Shown: positions 34,471 through 42,819, counted from the first letter of the stretch. The stretch is DNA of 53,267 nt from CAZHJK01 sp964533275 (GCA_964533275.1 CAZHJK010000019.1:1-53267), one strand, 5' to 3'. Numbers and translations: made by a program. Notes: generated from the letters alone by a model not told the origin.

Positions 34471-34515
34471 AAATAAGCTGTCTCAGAATAAAAAGCTGAG
34501 ACAGCTTATTTTTTC
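34471..34515 (+). terminator. Terminator of the symporter gene
   Basis: AAATAAGCTGTCTCAG (34471-34486) and CTGAGACAGCTTATTT (34496-34511) form a perfect 16-pair stem with a nine-base loop, followed by more T. Confidence 0.9.
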
Positions 34516-34547
34516 TTAAAAAAATAAAAATTATTTTGAAAAATAAC

Positions 34548-34576
34548 TTGACTAATCTGAATTTTTAGATTAGGAT
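34548..34576 (+). promoter_or_regulatory. Candidate ilv promoter with an internal palindrome
   Basis: TTGACT (34548-34553) and TAGGAT (34571-34576) are 17 bases apart. A palindrome, CTAATCT (34552-34558) and AGATTAG (34567-34573), occupies the spacer exactly, so a bound protein would block RNA polymerase. A TATAAT at 34581 is an alternative -10. Confidence 0.45.
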
Positions 34577-34599
34577 TGTATATAATTTAATAAAAAAAA

Positions 34600-34890
34600 G
34601 TTATGACGGAGACAGTTATATATAAAAATAACTCCAGAGAGCTGATATATGGTGAAATTCAGTGTTAGGATTATATATAAAAATCACTCCAGAGCTATCA
34701 AGATGAACTATAGTAATCAAGATCGGGATTCTTTTTTAAAAAAAGAAGTGCCACCGTTATATGGCTAGAGCTAATTTTTATGGGCTTTAAAAGTCGGTTT
34801 GCGTGAGCAAATCGTAAATTAGGGTGGTACCACGACAATCTCTCGTCCCTAGAATACAAATTTTGTGTTCTAGGGACGAGAGATTTTTTA
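34600..34890 (+). promoter_or_regulatory. T-box leader of the ilv operon, probable isoleucine specifier
   Basis: Stem I opens with GACGGAG (34605-34611) and carries CCAGAGAGC in its distal part. The codon-like ATC (34683-34685) lies just before A-CTCC, which pairs with GGAG, so isoleucine is the likely specifier. Strict spacing against the tyrS leader shifts it one base (AAT), so the reading is probable, not certain. The T-box AGGGTGGTACCACG is at 34821-34834. The terminator stem is 34840-34860 with 34862-34882, then TTTTTT. ilvB starts about 190 bases beyond the terminator. Confidence 0.9.
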
Positions 34891-34927
34891 TATTATAGGA
34901 AAGTTCTACTTTTTTATAATATAAAAA
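34885..34927. repeat. AT-palindrome, left outer end of the ilv-flanking repeat
   Basis: TTTTTATATTATA and TATAATATAAAAA arms enclose GGAAAGT-TCT-ACTTT. It starts in the U-run of the T-box terminator. Confidence 0.75.
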
Positions 34928-35048
34928 TAAGGGGTTGTAGGGGAAGATCCCCTGCCGTATTAAGAAGGGTGCTCAGATGGCTGGTTTTGCCATCGCCGAA
35001 GGGAAACTAGGTTTCCCTAGCGGAATCAGCTTTGCTGCTTTTTATATC
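34885..35048 (+). repeat. Structured repeat, left copy, upstream of ilvB
   Basis: After the AT palindrome come small hairpins: AGGGGAAGATCCCCT, GATGGC...GCCATC, GGGAAAC-TAG-GTTTCCC, and CAGC-TTT-GCTG with a T-run. The core 34885-35019 is almost identical to the reverse complement of 40075-40208. The two copies are in inverted orientation with their palindromes outward, enclosing ilvBNCD. Confidence 0.85.
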
Positions 35049-35081
35049 TACAAATAGACTAAAAAAGGAGAAGGGAGAATT

Positions 35082-36791
35082 ATGAAAAAAAAGATGATCA
35101 ATGGTGCAAGGATTCTTTTAGAATCTCTATATAGACTTGGAATCAGAGATATGTTTGGTTACCCTGGGGGAAGCGTTATTCCCATATATGACGAGATTTA
35201 TAAATTTAAAGGAATAAATCATTACTTTTCAAGACATGAACAGGGTGCAGCTCATGAGGCAGATGGATATGCCAGAGCAAGTGGAAAGGTAGGCGTATGT
35301 CTTGCAACCTCAGGTCCTGGAGCTACAAACTTAGTAACTGGCATTATGACAGCTCATATGGATTCCACTCCTATGATAGCTATCACAGGACAGGTAGTAA
35401 GTCCACTTCTTGGTAAAGACGCATTTCAAGAAAGTGATATTGTGGGAATAACAGTGCCAATCACTAAGATGAATTATTTGGTTCAGGATATAAAAGAACT
35501 TCCACGAATAATAAAGGAATCCTATTATATCGCTTCAACTGGAAGGCCAGGTCCAGTTCTTATTGATATCCCAAAGGATATTCAAACCCAAAGTATAACC
35601 TTTGACGAATTTGAAACTCTTTTTGGTGAGGCAATAGATTTAGAAGGATATGTTCCAACCTATCATGGTCACCCAGTGCAGATTAAAAAGGCAAAGGATT
35701 TTATAAAGGAATCAAAAAAGCCTTTAATAATAGCAGGTGCTGGAGTATTAAAGGCTAAGGCATCTAAAGATTTGTTAGAATTAGCTCAAAAGTCTCAAAT
35801 TCCAGTTGCAATGACTTTGTTGGGACTGGGAGGTTTTCCAAGCAGCCATCCTTTAGCACTGGGAATGGTTGGTATGCATGGAACTGTAAGTGCTAACTAT
35901 GCTACAAAGGAAGCAGATTTAATAATAGCAGCAGGTATTAGATTTGACGATAGAATAACAGGAAATCCAAATACCTTTTGTAAAGATGCTAAGATCATTC
36001 ATATTGATATAGACCCTGCAGAGATAGGTAAAAACAAATGTTTAGAAATCCCCATAGTAGGAGATTTAAAAAATGTATTGGAGGATTTAAATAAAGAGGT
36101 GCCTAACTTAAACCATTGTGATTGGATAGATAGAGTCCATTCATGGAAAAAAGAATTCCCTCCTACATACATAAAGACTGATGAAAAAAAACTTATGCCC
36201 CAAGAAGTGCTTACGAAATTAAATAACATCGTAAAGGGAGATTGTATTGTAGCTACAGATGTAGGACAACATCAAATGTGGGCTGCTCAATTCTTGGATT
36301 TTGAAAATCCAGACTCCATTTTAACATCCGGAGGTTCTGGAACTATGGGATTTGGGCTTCCAGCTGCTATAGGTGCACAAATAGGTAAGCCAGAAAAAAA
36401 GGTAATCGCCATTGTTGGGGATGGAGGTTTTCAGATGACCTTTCAGGAACTTATGATGATTAAACAATATAACTTACCTATAAAGATAGTTATAATAAAT
36501 AACTCATATCTTGGAATGGTAAGGCAATGGCAAGAGATATTTAATGAAAAAAGATATTCATTTGTTGACCTTGAACATAATCCCAACTTTAATAAAATCG
36601 CAGAAGCATATGATATAAAAACTACTACTCTAAAAACCAAAGAGGATCTAGAAATGGATTTAGAAGAATTAATAAATTCTGACGAAGCAGTCTTAATAAA
36701 TTGTATAGTGGAAAATGAGGCAAATGTATATCCAATGATACCAGCGGGTACAAATGTATCCAAGATAATGGGAATAAAGGGGGTTCTATAG
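35082..36791 (+). CDS. ilvB: Acetolactate synthase large subunit
   Basis: A thiamine-diphosphate enzyme that makes 2-acetolactate or 2-aceto-2-hydroxybutyrate, the first common step of valine, leucine and isoleucine synthesis. The 569 residues have the catalytic glutamate E53 in HEQGAAHEADGYA and the FAD-binding middle domain. The ThDP motif GDGGFQMTFQELM...IINN is at about 446-475. Length is normal. GGAGAAGGGAG precedes the ATG. ilvN follows with no gap. Expression should depend on the T-box leader, although a structured repeat separates leader and gene. Confidence 0.97.
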   Translation: MKKKMINGARILLESLYRLGIRDMFGYPGGSVIPIYDEIYKFKGINHYFSRHEQGAAHEADGYARASGKVGVCLATSGPGATNLVTGIMTAHMDSTPMIAITGQVVSPLLGKDAFQESDIVGITVPITKMNYLVQDIKELPRIIKESYYIASTGRPGPVLIDIPKDIQTQSITFDEFETLFGEAIDLEGYVPTYHGHPVQIKKAKDFIKESKKPLIIAGAGVLKAKASKDLLELAQKSQIPVAMTLLGLGGFPSSHPLALGMVGMHGTVSANYATKEADLIIAAGIRFDDRITGNPNTFCKDAKIIHIDIDPAEIGKNKCLEIPIVGDLKNVLEDLNKEVPNLNHCDWIDRVHSWKKEFPPTYIKTDEKKLMPQEVLTKLNNIVKGDCIVATDVGQHQMWAAQFLDFENPDSILTSGGSGTMGFGLPAAIGAQIGKPEKKVIAIVGDGGFQMTFQELMMIKQYNLPIKIVIINNSYLGMVRQWQEIFNEKRYSFVDLEHNPNFNKIAEAYDIKTTTLKTKEDLEMDLEELINSDEAVLINCIVENEANVYPMIPAGTNVSKIMGIKGVL

Positions 36792-37280
36792 ATGGGAACA
36801 ACCCATGAAATATTAGTTATTGCAAAAAATACAAACGGGATTATAGTTAGGATTATGTCTCTTTTTAACAGAAGGGGATACTTTGTAAAGAAGATGACCG
36901 CTGGAGTCACTAATAAATCTGATTATGCAAGGCTCACCCTTAGTGTAGAAGGTGATGATGAGACCTTAGAACAAATTCAAAAACAGGTTTATAAGATTGT
37001 AGATGTAGTAAAGGTGAAGATATTTCCAAAAGAAGGTGTTATAAGAAGAGAAATGATGCTTATAAAGATTAAATCAAACAATGAAACAAGATCCCAGATT
37101 TTACAAATAGTAGACATTTATAGAGGTAAAGTTCTAGATAGTTCTCCAACATCCCTAACTGTAGAACTTACTGGGACTGTAGAAAAATTAAAAGGTTTTA
37201 TGGATATGATGGAAAAGTATGGAATACTGGAAATTGCTAAGACTGGAATACTCGCCATGAGTAGAGGAGAAAAACTTTAA
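36792..37280 (+). CDS. ilvN: Acetolactate synthase small (regulatory) subunit
   Basis: A 162-residue subunit that stimulates IlvB and carries feedback inhibition by branched-chain amino acids. An N-terminal ACT domain (about 4-76, HEILVIAKNTNGIIVRIMSLFNRRGYFV) is followed by the ALS_ss_C domain (about 82-157). Its ATG directly follows the ilvB stop codon, so translation is coupled. The length matches the longer IlvH-like form. Confidence 0.96.
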   Translation: MGTTHEILVIAKNTNGIIVRIMSLFNRRGYFVKKMTAGVTNKSDYARLTLSVEGDDETLEQIQKQVYKIVDVVKVKIFPKEGVIRREMMLIKIKSNNETRSQILQIVDIYRGKVLDSSPTSLTVELTGTVEKLKGFMDMMEKYGILEIAKTGILAMSRGEKL

Positions 37281-37307
37281 AAATCAAATAAAAAAGGAGA
37301 GATTATA

Positions 37308-38300
37308 ATGGCAAAAATGTATTACCGAGAGGATTGTAAAGTTGAGAATATAAAGGCAAAGAAGGTAGCAGTGATAGGTTATGGTAGTCAAGGTCATGCA
37401 CATGCTTTAAACCTTAAAGAATCAGGGGTAGATGTAATGGTTGGTCTTTATGAAGGAAGTCCTTCTTGGAAAAAAGCCCAAGAGGCTGGATTGGATGTAA
37501 AGGTAGCAAAAGAAGCAGCGGCATGGGCAGATGTTATAATGGTCCTGGTAAATGATGAAAAACAAGTTAAGCTATATGAAGAATCCATAAAAGAAAATCT
37601 AACTAAAGGAAAATACTTAGCCTTTGCTCATGGATTTAACATACATTATGGACAAATAATTCCTCCCGAAGATGTAAATGTATTTATGATTGCACCAAAG
37701 GGACCAGGACATACTGTGAGAAGTCAGTTTGAGGAAGGCAAAGGTGTGCCCTGTTTAGTGGCAGTACATCAAGATGTAACTGGAGATACTGAGGATGTAG
37801 CACTTGGATACGCTGCTGGACTTGGTGGTTCTCGAGCAGGAGTACTAGCTACTACATTTAAAGAAGAAACAGAAACAGATTTATTTGGTGAACAAACAAT
37901 ACTTTGTGGCGGAATCACTGAATTAATGAAAGCGGGATTTGAAGTGCTTGTTGAAGCGGGATATGATCCAGAAAGTGCTTATTTTGAATGTGTACATGAA
38001 ATGAAACTTATAGTGGATATGATTAATCAAGGTGGATTAAGCTACATGAGATATTCTGTAAGTGATACAGCAGAATATGGAGACTATAAAGTAGGAAAGA
38101 GAATTATTACCGAAGATACCAGAAACGAAATGAGAAAAGTTCTTGCAGAAATTCAAGATGGAAGCTTTGCTAGAGAGTGGATATTAGAAAATCAAGCAAA
38201 TAGACCATACTTTAATGCTAACAAAAAAATAGAAAGAGAACATCCTGTAGAAATCGTTGGTGCCAAACTCAGAAAGATGATGAGCTGGCTAAAAAAATAA
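37308..38300 (+). CDS. ilvC: Ketol-acid reductoisomerase (class I)
   Basis: This enzyme isomerises and reduces acetohydroxy acids with Mg2+ and NAD(P)H. The 330 residues have the Rossmann motif GYGSQGHAHA (24-33), the catalytic region FAHGFNIHYG and the C-terminal knotted domain with E/D metal ligands (DLFGEQ, ECVHE). The cofactor loop after strand beta-2 reads L47-Y-E-G-S-P-S53; class I enzymes usually have Arg at position 48 and a basic residue at 52. Loss of both points toward NADH use. AAAGGAG precedes the ATG, 27 bases after ilvN. Confidence 0.96.
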   Translation: MAKMYYREDCKVENIKAKKVAVIGYGSQGHAHALNLKESGVDVMVGLYEGSPSWKKAQEAGLDVKVAKEAAAWADVIMVLVNDEKQVKLYEESIKENLTKGKYLAFAHGFNIHYGQIIPPEDVNVFMIAPKGPGHTVRSQFEEGKGVPCLVAVHQDVTGDTEDVALGYAAGLGGSRAGVLATTFKEETETDLFGEQTILCGGITELMKAGFEVLVEAGYDPESAYFECVHEMKLIVDMINQGGLSYMRYSVSDTAEYGDYKVGKRIITEDTRNEMRKVLAEIQDGSFAREWILENQANRPYFNANKKIEREHPVEIVGAKLRKMMSWLKK

Positions 38301-38326
38301 TCTTTGGTTTAAGGAGAAGTGTGTTT

Positions 38327-39985
38327 ATGAAAAGTTCAATTGTAAAGATGGGGGTTGAAAAAGCACCCCATAGATCTCTTATGAAAGCCTTAGGACTTAT
38401 AGATGAGGAGATAGAGAAACCTCTAGTAGGGGTTGTAAATACTTTTAATGAGATAGTTCCGGGGCACAAACACCTTAGAGAAGTATCAGATGCCGTAAAA
38501 ACAGGTATTAGAATTGCAGGGGGAACTCCCTTAGAGTTTCCCTCCATTGCAGTTTGCGACGGTATAGCTATGAATCACCAGGGAATGAAATATTCCTTAG
38601 TTAGTAGAGAGCTTATTGCAGATACAGTTGAAGTAATGACACTTGCTCATGGATTAGACGGGCTTGTAATGATACCAAATTGTGACAAGGTAGTGCCTGC
38701 TATGCTTATGGTGGCCGCAAGACTGGATATCCCCGCTATCATAGTAAGTGGTGGCGCAATGCTCAGCGGAAAACATAAGGGGCAAAATATAAATCTGAGT
38801 ACCATGTTTGAAGCTGTAGGGAAAGTAAATACAGGTTCTCTATCTAAGGATGAATTGGATCAGATGGAAAATAGCGCTTGCCCAAGCTGTGGTTCATGTT
38901 CCGGTATGTTTACTGCAAACTCTATGAATTGTATGACAGAAGCCCTTGGAATGGCACTTCCCGGAAATGGGACCATACCAGCAGTATATTCTGAAAGAAT
39001 GCGACTTGCAAAGTATACAGGGATCCAGATAATGGAGCTTATAAAAAAGGAAGTCACACCAAGTATGATACTTACAAATGATGCGTTTCATAATGCTTTA
39101 GTAGCAGATATGGCACTAGGATGTTCTACAAATACTGTACTCCATCTATCGGCTATAGCTTACGAAGCAGGAATTAAGATAGATTTAGATAGAATAAACC
39201 AGATAAGCGGAAAGACGCCAAATCTTTGTAAACTCAGTCCTGCTGGACCATATCATATACAAGATCTATATGAAGCTGGTGGAATGATGGCACTTATGAA
39301 TGAATTAAGTAAAAAAAATCTACTAAAACTAGATACTCTTACCGTTATGAATCAAACATTGGGAGAGATCATAAAGACAAATAAAGTTCTAGATCATAAA
39401 ATCATAGCACCTATCGAAAAACCTTATAGTGAAACTGGAGGCATTGCAGTACTTTGGGGAAACTTAGCTCCCCATGGAGCAGTAGTTAAAAGATCTGCCG
39501 TTAGCGAGGAAATGTTAACCCATAAGGGACCAGCTAGAGTGTTTGACAGCGAAGAGGAAGTAGTAGATGCCATAATGAATAGAAACATACAAAAAGGAGA
39601 AGTATTGGTTATAAGATATGAAGGACCAAAAGGTGGACCGGGAATGAGAGAAATGCTAACTCCTACCTCAGCATTAGCCGGAATAGGTCTAGATAAAGAT
39701 GTAGCGCTTATAACAGATGGTAGGTTTTCGGGAGCTACCAGAGGGGCTTCCATAGGTCATATATCTCCAGAGGCAGCTGTTGGTGGACCAATAGCCTTAG
39801 TTGAAGATGGGGATATAATAGAAATAGATATGAATTCTGGTAAGTTGCAATTAAATGTAGATGAAAAAACTTTAAATGAGAGAAAGAAGAATTTTAAACC
39901 AAAACAATCCAATGCAAAGGGATATCTTTATAAATATCAAAAGATTGTAACATCAGCTTCTACTGGAGCAATATGTAAACCATAA
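38327..39985 (+). CDS. ilvD: Dihydroxy-acid dehydratase
   Basis: An Fe-S dehydratase that makes 2-oxoisovalerate and 2-oxo-3-methylvalerate. The 552 residues carry the cluster cysteines in PNCDKVVPAM and SACPSCGSCSGMF, followed by NCMTEALGMALPGNG. The C-terminal half (GPKGGPGMREML, TDGRFSGATRG, GHISPEAAVGGPI) is complete. I favour the ATG at 38327; a GTG at 38321 in the same frame lies only four bases from AAGGAG. It ends the ilvBNCD run. No leu genes, ilvE or ilvA are in the window. Confidence 0.96.
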   Translation: MKSSIVKMGVEKAPHRSLMKALGLIDEEIEKPLVGVVNTFNEIVPGHKHLREVSDAVKTGIRIAGGTPLEFPSIAVCDGIAMNHQGMKYSLVSRELIADTVEVMTLAHGLDGLVMIPNCDKVVPAMLMVAARLDIPAIIVSGGAMLSGKHKGQNINLSTMFEAVGKVNTGSLSKDELDQMENSACPSCGSCSGMFTANSMNCMTEALGMALPGNGTIPAVYSERMRLAKYTGIQIMELIKKEVTPSMILTNDAFHNALVADMALGCSTNTVLHLSAIAYEAGIKIDLDRINQISGKTPNLCKLSPAGPYHIQDLYEAGGMMALMNELSKKNLLKLDTLTVMNQTLGEIIKTNKVLDHKIIAPIEKPYSETGGIAVLWGNLAPHGAVVKRSAVSEEMLTHKGPARVFDSEEEVVDAIMNRNIQKGEVLVIRYEGPKGGPGMREMLTPTSALAGIGLDKDVALITDGRFSGATRGASIGHISPEAAVGGPIALVEDGDIIEIDMNSGKLQLNVDEKTLNERKKNFKPKQSNAKGYLYKYQKIVTSASTGAICKP

Positions 39986-39986
39986 T

Positions 39987-40208
39987 ATATAAAAAAAGTA
40001 GCAAAGCTACTTCCACTGGATGAAGCAACTAAGCGATCAGCGAAATTTAGCAAGCTAAATTGGCTGCCTGCTTATAGGGAAACCTAGTTTCCCTTTGGCG
40101 ATGGCAAAAACGGCCATCTGAGCACCCTTCTTAATACGGCAGGGGATCTTCCCCTACAACCCCTTTTTTTATATTATAAGAAAGTAGAACTTCCTTATAA
40201 TATAAAAA
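39987..40208 (-). repeat. Structured repeat, right inverted copy, downstream of ilvD
   Basis: The reverse complement of 40075-40208 matches 34885-35019 with few changes. The inner end (GTAGC-TTT-GCTAC with a T-run, 39991-40011) also resembles the left copy's inner end, but an extra segment of about 60 bases lies between. That insert has its own hairpin (AATTTAGCAAGCTAAATT). The outer end is the AT palindrome 40166-40208. Confidence 0.85.
40166..40208. repeat. AT-palindrome, right outer end of the ilv-flanking repeat
   Basis: The arms TTTTTATATTATA and TATAATATAAAAA are the same as at 34885-34927, with AAGAAAGT-AGA-ACTTCC between them. Confidence 0.7.
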
Positions 40209-40210
40209 TA

Positions 40211-40250
40211 ACGGGGGGCATATCTTAATGATATGACCCCGTTCATTTTT
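40211..40250. terminator. Terminator between the ilv region and the ABC exporter genes
   Basis: ACGGGGGGCATATC (40211-40224) pairs with GATATGACCCCGT (40230-40242) with one bulge, followed on the + strand by TCATTTTT. It may serve either convergent unit. Confidence 0.7.
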
Positions 40251-40263
40251 AAGCTATGCAGGA

Positions 40264-41496
40264 TTACTTTCCTCTTAATATTTTAATGGCATTTTTAAGC
40301 TTAATAGGATTCCCATACATAAGGGTTCCCATTCGATAGATCATGGAAGCAAAAACTCCAATTAATATTGTAGATAGCACTAATATTACTAAAGATATAA
40401 CTATCTCGATAGTTGATACAGTACCCATGGATACTCTTACAAACATTGCCATAAAGGAACTAAGAGGAACGAAGGAAGCAATCTTTAATAATAACCCCTC
40501 TGTATTTTGCATTCCAAGCACTGCAATCATAAACACTGCTACAAATATTATGGTAATTGGAGTAGCACTAGAGCTCACATCCTCAGTCCTTGATACTAAA
40601 GCCCCAAGTGCCCCGAATATAAAGGAAAAAAAGATATATCCCAAAATTCCAAATATTGAGAAGGTTAATAATACATTTCCGGGAATATTAAATATGTAAT
40701 CTAGCTTATTATCCCAAGCTGTAGCATTTAAATTATATGTGAGCATACCTACACCAATAATTAGCGTCATTTGTACGAATCCAGCTAAAGCTCCACCTAG
40801 CACCTTACCAAAAATTAGATTCTTACTATCAGTACTGGTAACTAAAACCTCCATGGCTCTATTGCTTTTTTCACTAGCTACGGATGTAGCAACCAATTGT
40901 CCATAAACAATTATAATAAAATAAAGGGCAAACACTAAAATATAGGTATAAAGATAGTTTGCCGCACTGTCTTTGCCTAAAATCTTTGTCTCTGATTCTA
41001 ATTGAACATTTACCAAATCCTCTACTTCACTATAGGCAATTCCCCTATCTTCAAATCCCTTTATCCTAGAAACTTTGGTTAATGCATCTTCAAACATATA
41101 TCTATTTGAATCCATCATTTCATTATTTTCAACAATATATTGATATTTCCATGGAGATTCTATAATATAGCCTGCAGCTATTTCTCCAGAACTTATACTG
41201 TCTTCCATATCTTCTTCATTTTTATATTCATTTAATTCACCTAAAACAAAATTTTCTTTAAGCGCTTCTATATTAGATAAAGAACCATCCTTATTTATAA
41301 ATCCGAATTCCATACCCTCTCCTTCAACTTCAACACCTGTATCTTCTACATCAGATGAAGAAAAAGCATCCATTATGGTGGGTACAGATAATCCAATAAT
41401 TAAAAGCATACAAATAATTATAGAAGATATAATAAATGCTCTATTCTTTAATAGATTCAAAAATTCAAAACGCAATACAATAAAAAAATCCTTCAC
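40264..41496 (-). CDS. ABC-2 type transporter permease (NatB/YhaP-like)
   Basis: A 410-residue permease. One helix (about 18-38) is followed by a large extracytoplasmic domain (about 40-180, acidic, e.g. DVEDTGVEVEGEG). A block of five to six helices follows (about 185-400), with the ABC-2 signature NRAMEVLVTSTDSKNLIFGKVLG near 215-240. The layout matches NatB, a Na+ exporter subunit, and YhaP. It overlaps by one base with the ATPase gene just upstream, so they are one unit. The true substrate is unknown. Confidence 0.9.
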   Translation of the reverse strand: MKDFFIVLRFEFLNLLKNRAFIISSIIICMLLIIGLSVPTIMDAFSSSDVEDTGVEVEGEGMEFGFINKDGSLSNIEALKENFVLGELNEYKNEEDMEDSISSGEIAAGYIIESPWKYQYIVENNEMMDSNRYMFEDALTKVSRIKGFEDRGIAYSEVEDLVNVQLESETKILGKDSAANYLYTYILVFALYFIIIVYGQLVATSVASEKSNRAMEVLVTSTDSKNLIFGKVLGGALAGFVQMTLIIGVGMLTYNLNATAWDNKLDYIFNIPGNVLLTFSIFGILGYIFFSFIFGALGALVSRTEDVSSSATPITIIFVAVFMIAVLGMQNTEGLLLKIASFVPLSSFMAMFVRVSMGTVSTIEIVISLVILVLSTILIGVFASMIYRMGTLMYGNPIKLKNAIKILRGK

Positions 41497-42410
41497 TAGT
41501 TTTCACCTACCTTTTTAACAAAAATATCTTCTAAGGTTGGCTCATAAATTGAAAATTTATAAATATCTAGATTCAAATCTGCAACTGCCTTAAATAAATC
41601 ATTCTTTGTATAATTAGATAGTAATTCAATTATAATAAAATCTTTCTTTACTTCTACAACCTTAGCAATATTGTATAGCTTATATTTAAAAATCTCCTCA
41701 AGTTCTTTAGGAGGCATATTGACCTCACTTATAGTTAATCTATTCTTCCCATAATGGCCTTTTATCTCCTTTAAATTTCCCGTTAGAACTATCTTGCCCT
41801 TATCAATTAATGCTATTTCCTCACAAAATTCCTCAACATAGTTCATTTGATGGCTAGAAAAAATTAGTAATTTATTATCCTTGATAAATTCTCTAATTAT
41901 ATCCTTTAGAATTTGAGAATTTACAGGATCTAATCCACTAAAGGGTTCATCTAAAATTATAATCTCAGGATTACAAATAAAGGTTTCAGCCAATTGTACC
42001 TTCTGTTGATTTCCCTTGGATAATGTTTCTAGTTTTTTGTTTTTATATTGATCTACCCCTAATCTTTTTAACCAATGTAATGCATTTTCCCTTGCAACCC
42101 TACTATTTAAACCTCTAAGTTGACCCAAATACACTAATTGCTCCAATACCTTTTTCTTTGGATATAAACCCCTTTCCTCTGGTAAATAACCTATTTGATA
42201 ATCTCTTGCACTAAATCTTCTTCCGTCCTTTAATACCTCACCCCTATCAGCTCCAAATAAATCCATTAGAATTCTTATAGTAGTGGTTTTACCCGCGCCA
42301 TTTCTTCCTAACAATCCAAGGGCTTTTCCACTTTCTATCTTAAATGAAATTCCATGTAAAACCTCTGTACCGGAAAAACTTTTGTAAAGATTCCTTACTT
42401 CAAGTAACAT
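41496..42410 (-). CDS. ABC transporter ATP-binding protein (NatA/YhaQ-like)
   Basis: A 304-residue ATPase that partners the permease downstream. The Walker A motif is GLLGRNGAGKTTT (about 33-45), the signature LSKGNQQKVQLAE (about 130-142) and Walker B IIILDEPFSGLDP (about 150-162), with the H-loop in FSSHQMNYVEE. The C-terminal 80 residues are the DUF4162-type extension seen in NatA/YhaQ proteins. AAAGGAGG precedes the ATG. The pair is probably an exporter of ions, lipids or peptides. Confidence 0.93.
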   Translation of the reverse strand: MLLEVRNLYKSFSGTEVLHGISFKIESGKALGLLGRNGAGKTTTIRILMDLFGADRGEVLKDGRRFSARDYQIGYLPEERGLYPKKKVLEQLVYLGQLRGLNSRVARENALHWLKRLGVDQYKNKKLETLSKGNQQKVQLAETFICNPEIIILDEPFSGLDPVNSQILKDIIREFIKDNKLLIFSSHQMNYVEEFCEEIALIDKGKIVLTGNLKEIKGHYGKNRLTISEVNMPPKELEEIFKYKLYNIAKVVEVKKDFIIIELLSNYTKNDLFKAVADLNLDIYKFSIYEPTLEDIFVKKVGEN

Positions 42411-42562
42411 ATTTGCCTCCTTTATAAAACCATTCTACCACGACTATACTATAATATTTCTTTTTATTAAAGACTTATTTAAGAATATGTAAAGTTCTTG
42501 TAAATTTTTCCTATAAATGTAGTTTTATATAGGAAGTTTTAAAACCCTTTTGCCTATAAACT

Positions 42563-42599
42563 AAAACCACCATTAGACTTAAAGTTTAACGGTGGTTTT
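42563..42599. terminator. Terminator downstream of copZ
   Basis: AAAACCACCATTA (42563-42575) pairs with TAACGGTGGTTTT (42587-42599) with one mismatch. It lies just beyond the copZ stop codon; the T-run is better on the + strand. Confidence 0.6.
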
Positions 42600-42606
42600 T
42601 TCATCC

Positions 42607-42819
42607 CTAAAGTTCCTCTATTTCTACAACTTCATACCCTACTTCTTCAATAGCATCTATAATCTCTTGGTCGCTTACATTTTCAGCTTCTATAGTTGCC
42701 TGTTTTTCATCTAAACGAACCTCTACCTCATCTACTCCATCTAAATCCTTTAATGCTACTGTAACATGTCGTACACAATGTTCACAGCTCATACCATCAA
42801 TTAATATTCTCTTTTTCAT
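42607..42819 (-). CDS. copZ: Copper chaperone CopZ (heavy-metal-associated domain)
   Basis: A 70-residue single HMA domain with the Cu(I)-binding motif GMSCEHC (CxxC, residues 11 and 14). It would hand copper to CopA. I start at the ATG at 42819, with AAAGGAAT upstream; the open frame reaches 13 codons further without a ribosome site. copA ends 161 bases upstream on the same strand, and a MITE-like element lies between, so copZ may now be less tightly linked to the csoR-copA transcript. Confidence 0.9.
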   Translation of the reverse strand: MKKRILIDGMSCEHCVRHVTVALKDLDGVDEVEVRLDEKQATIEAENVSDQEIIDAIEEVGYEVVEIEEL

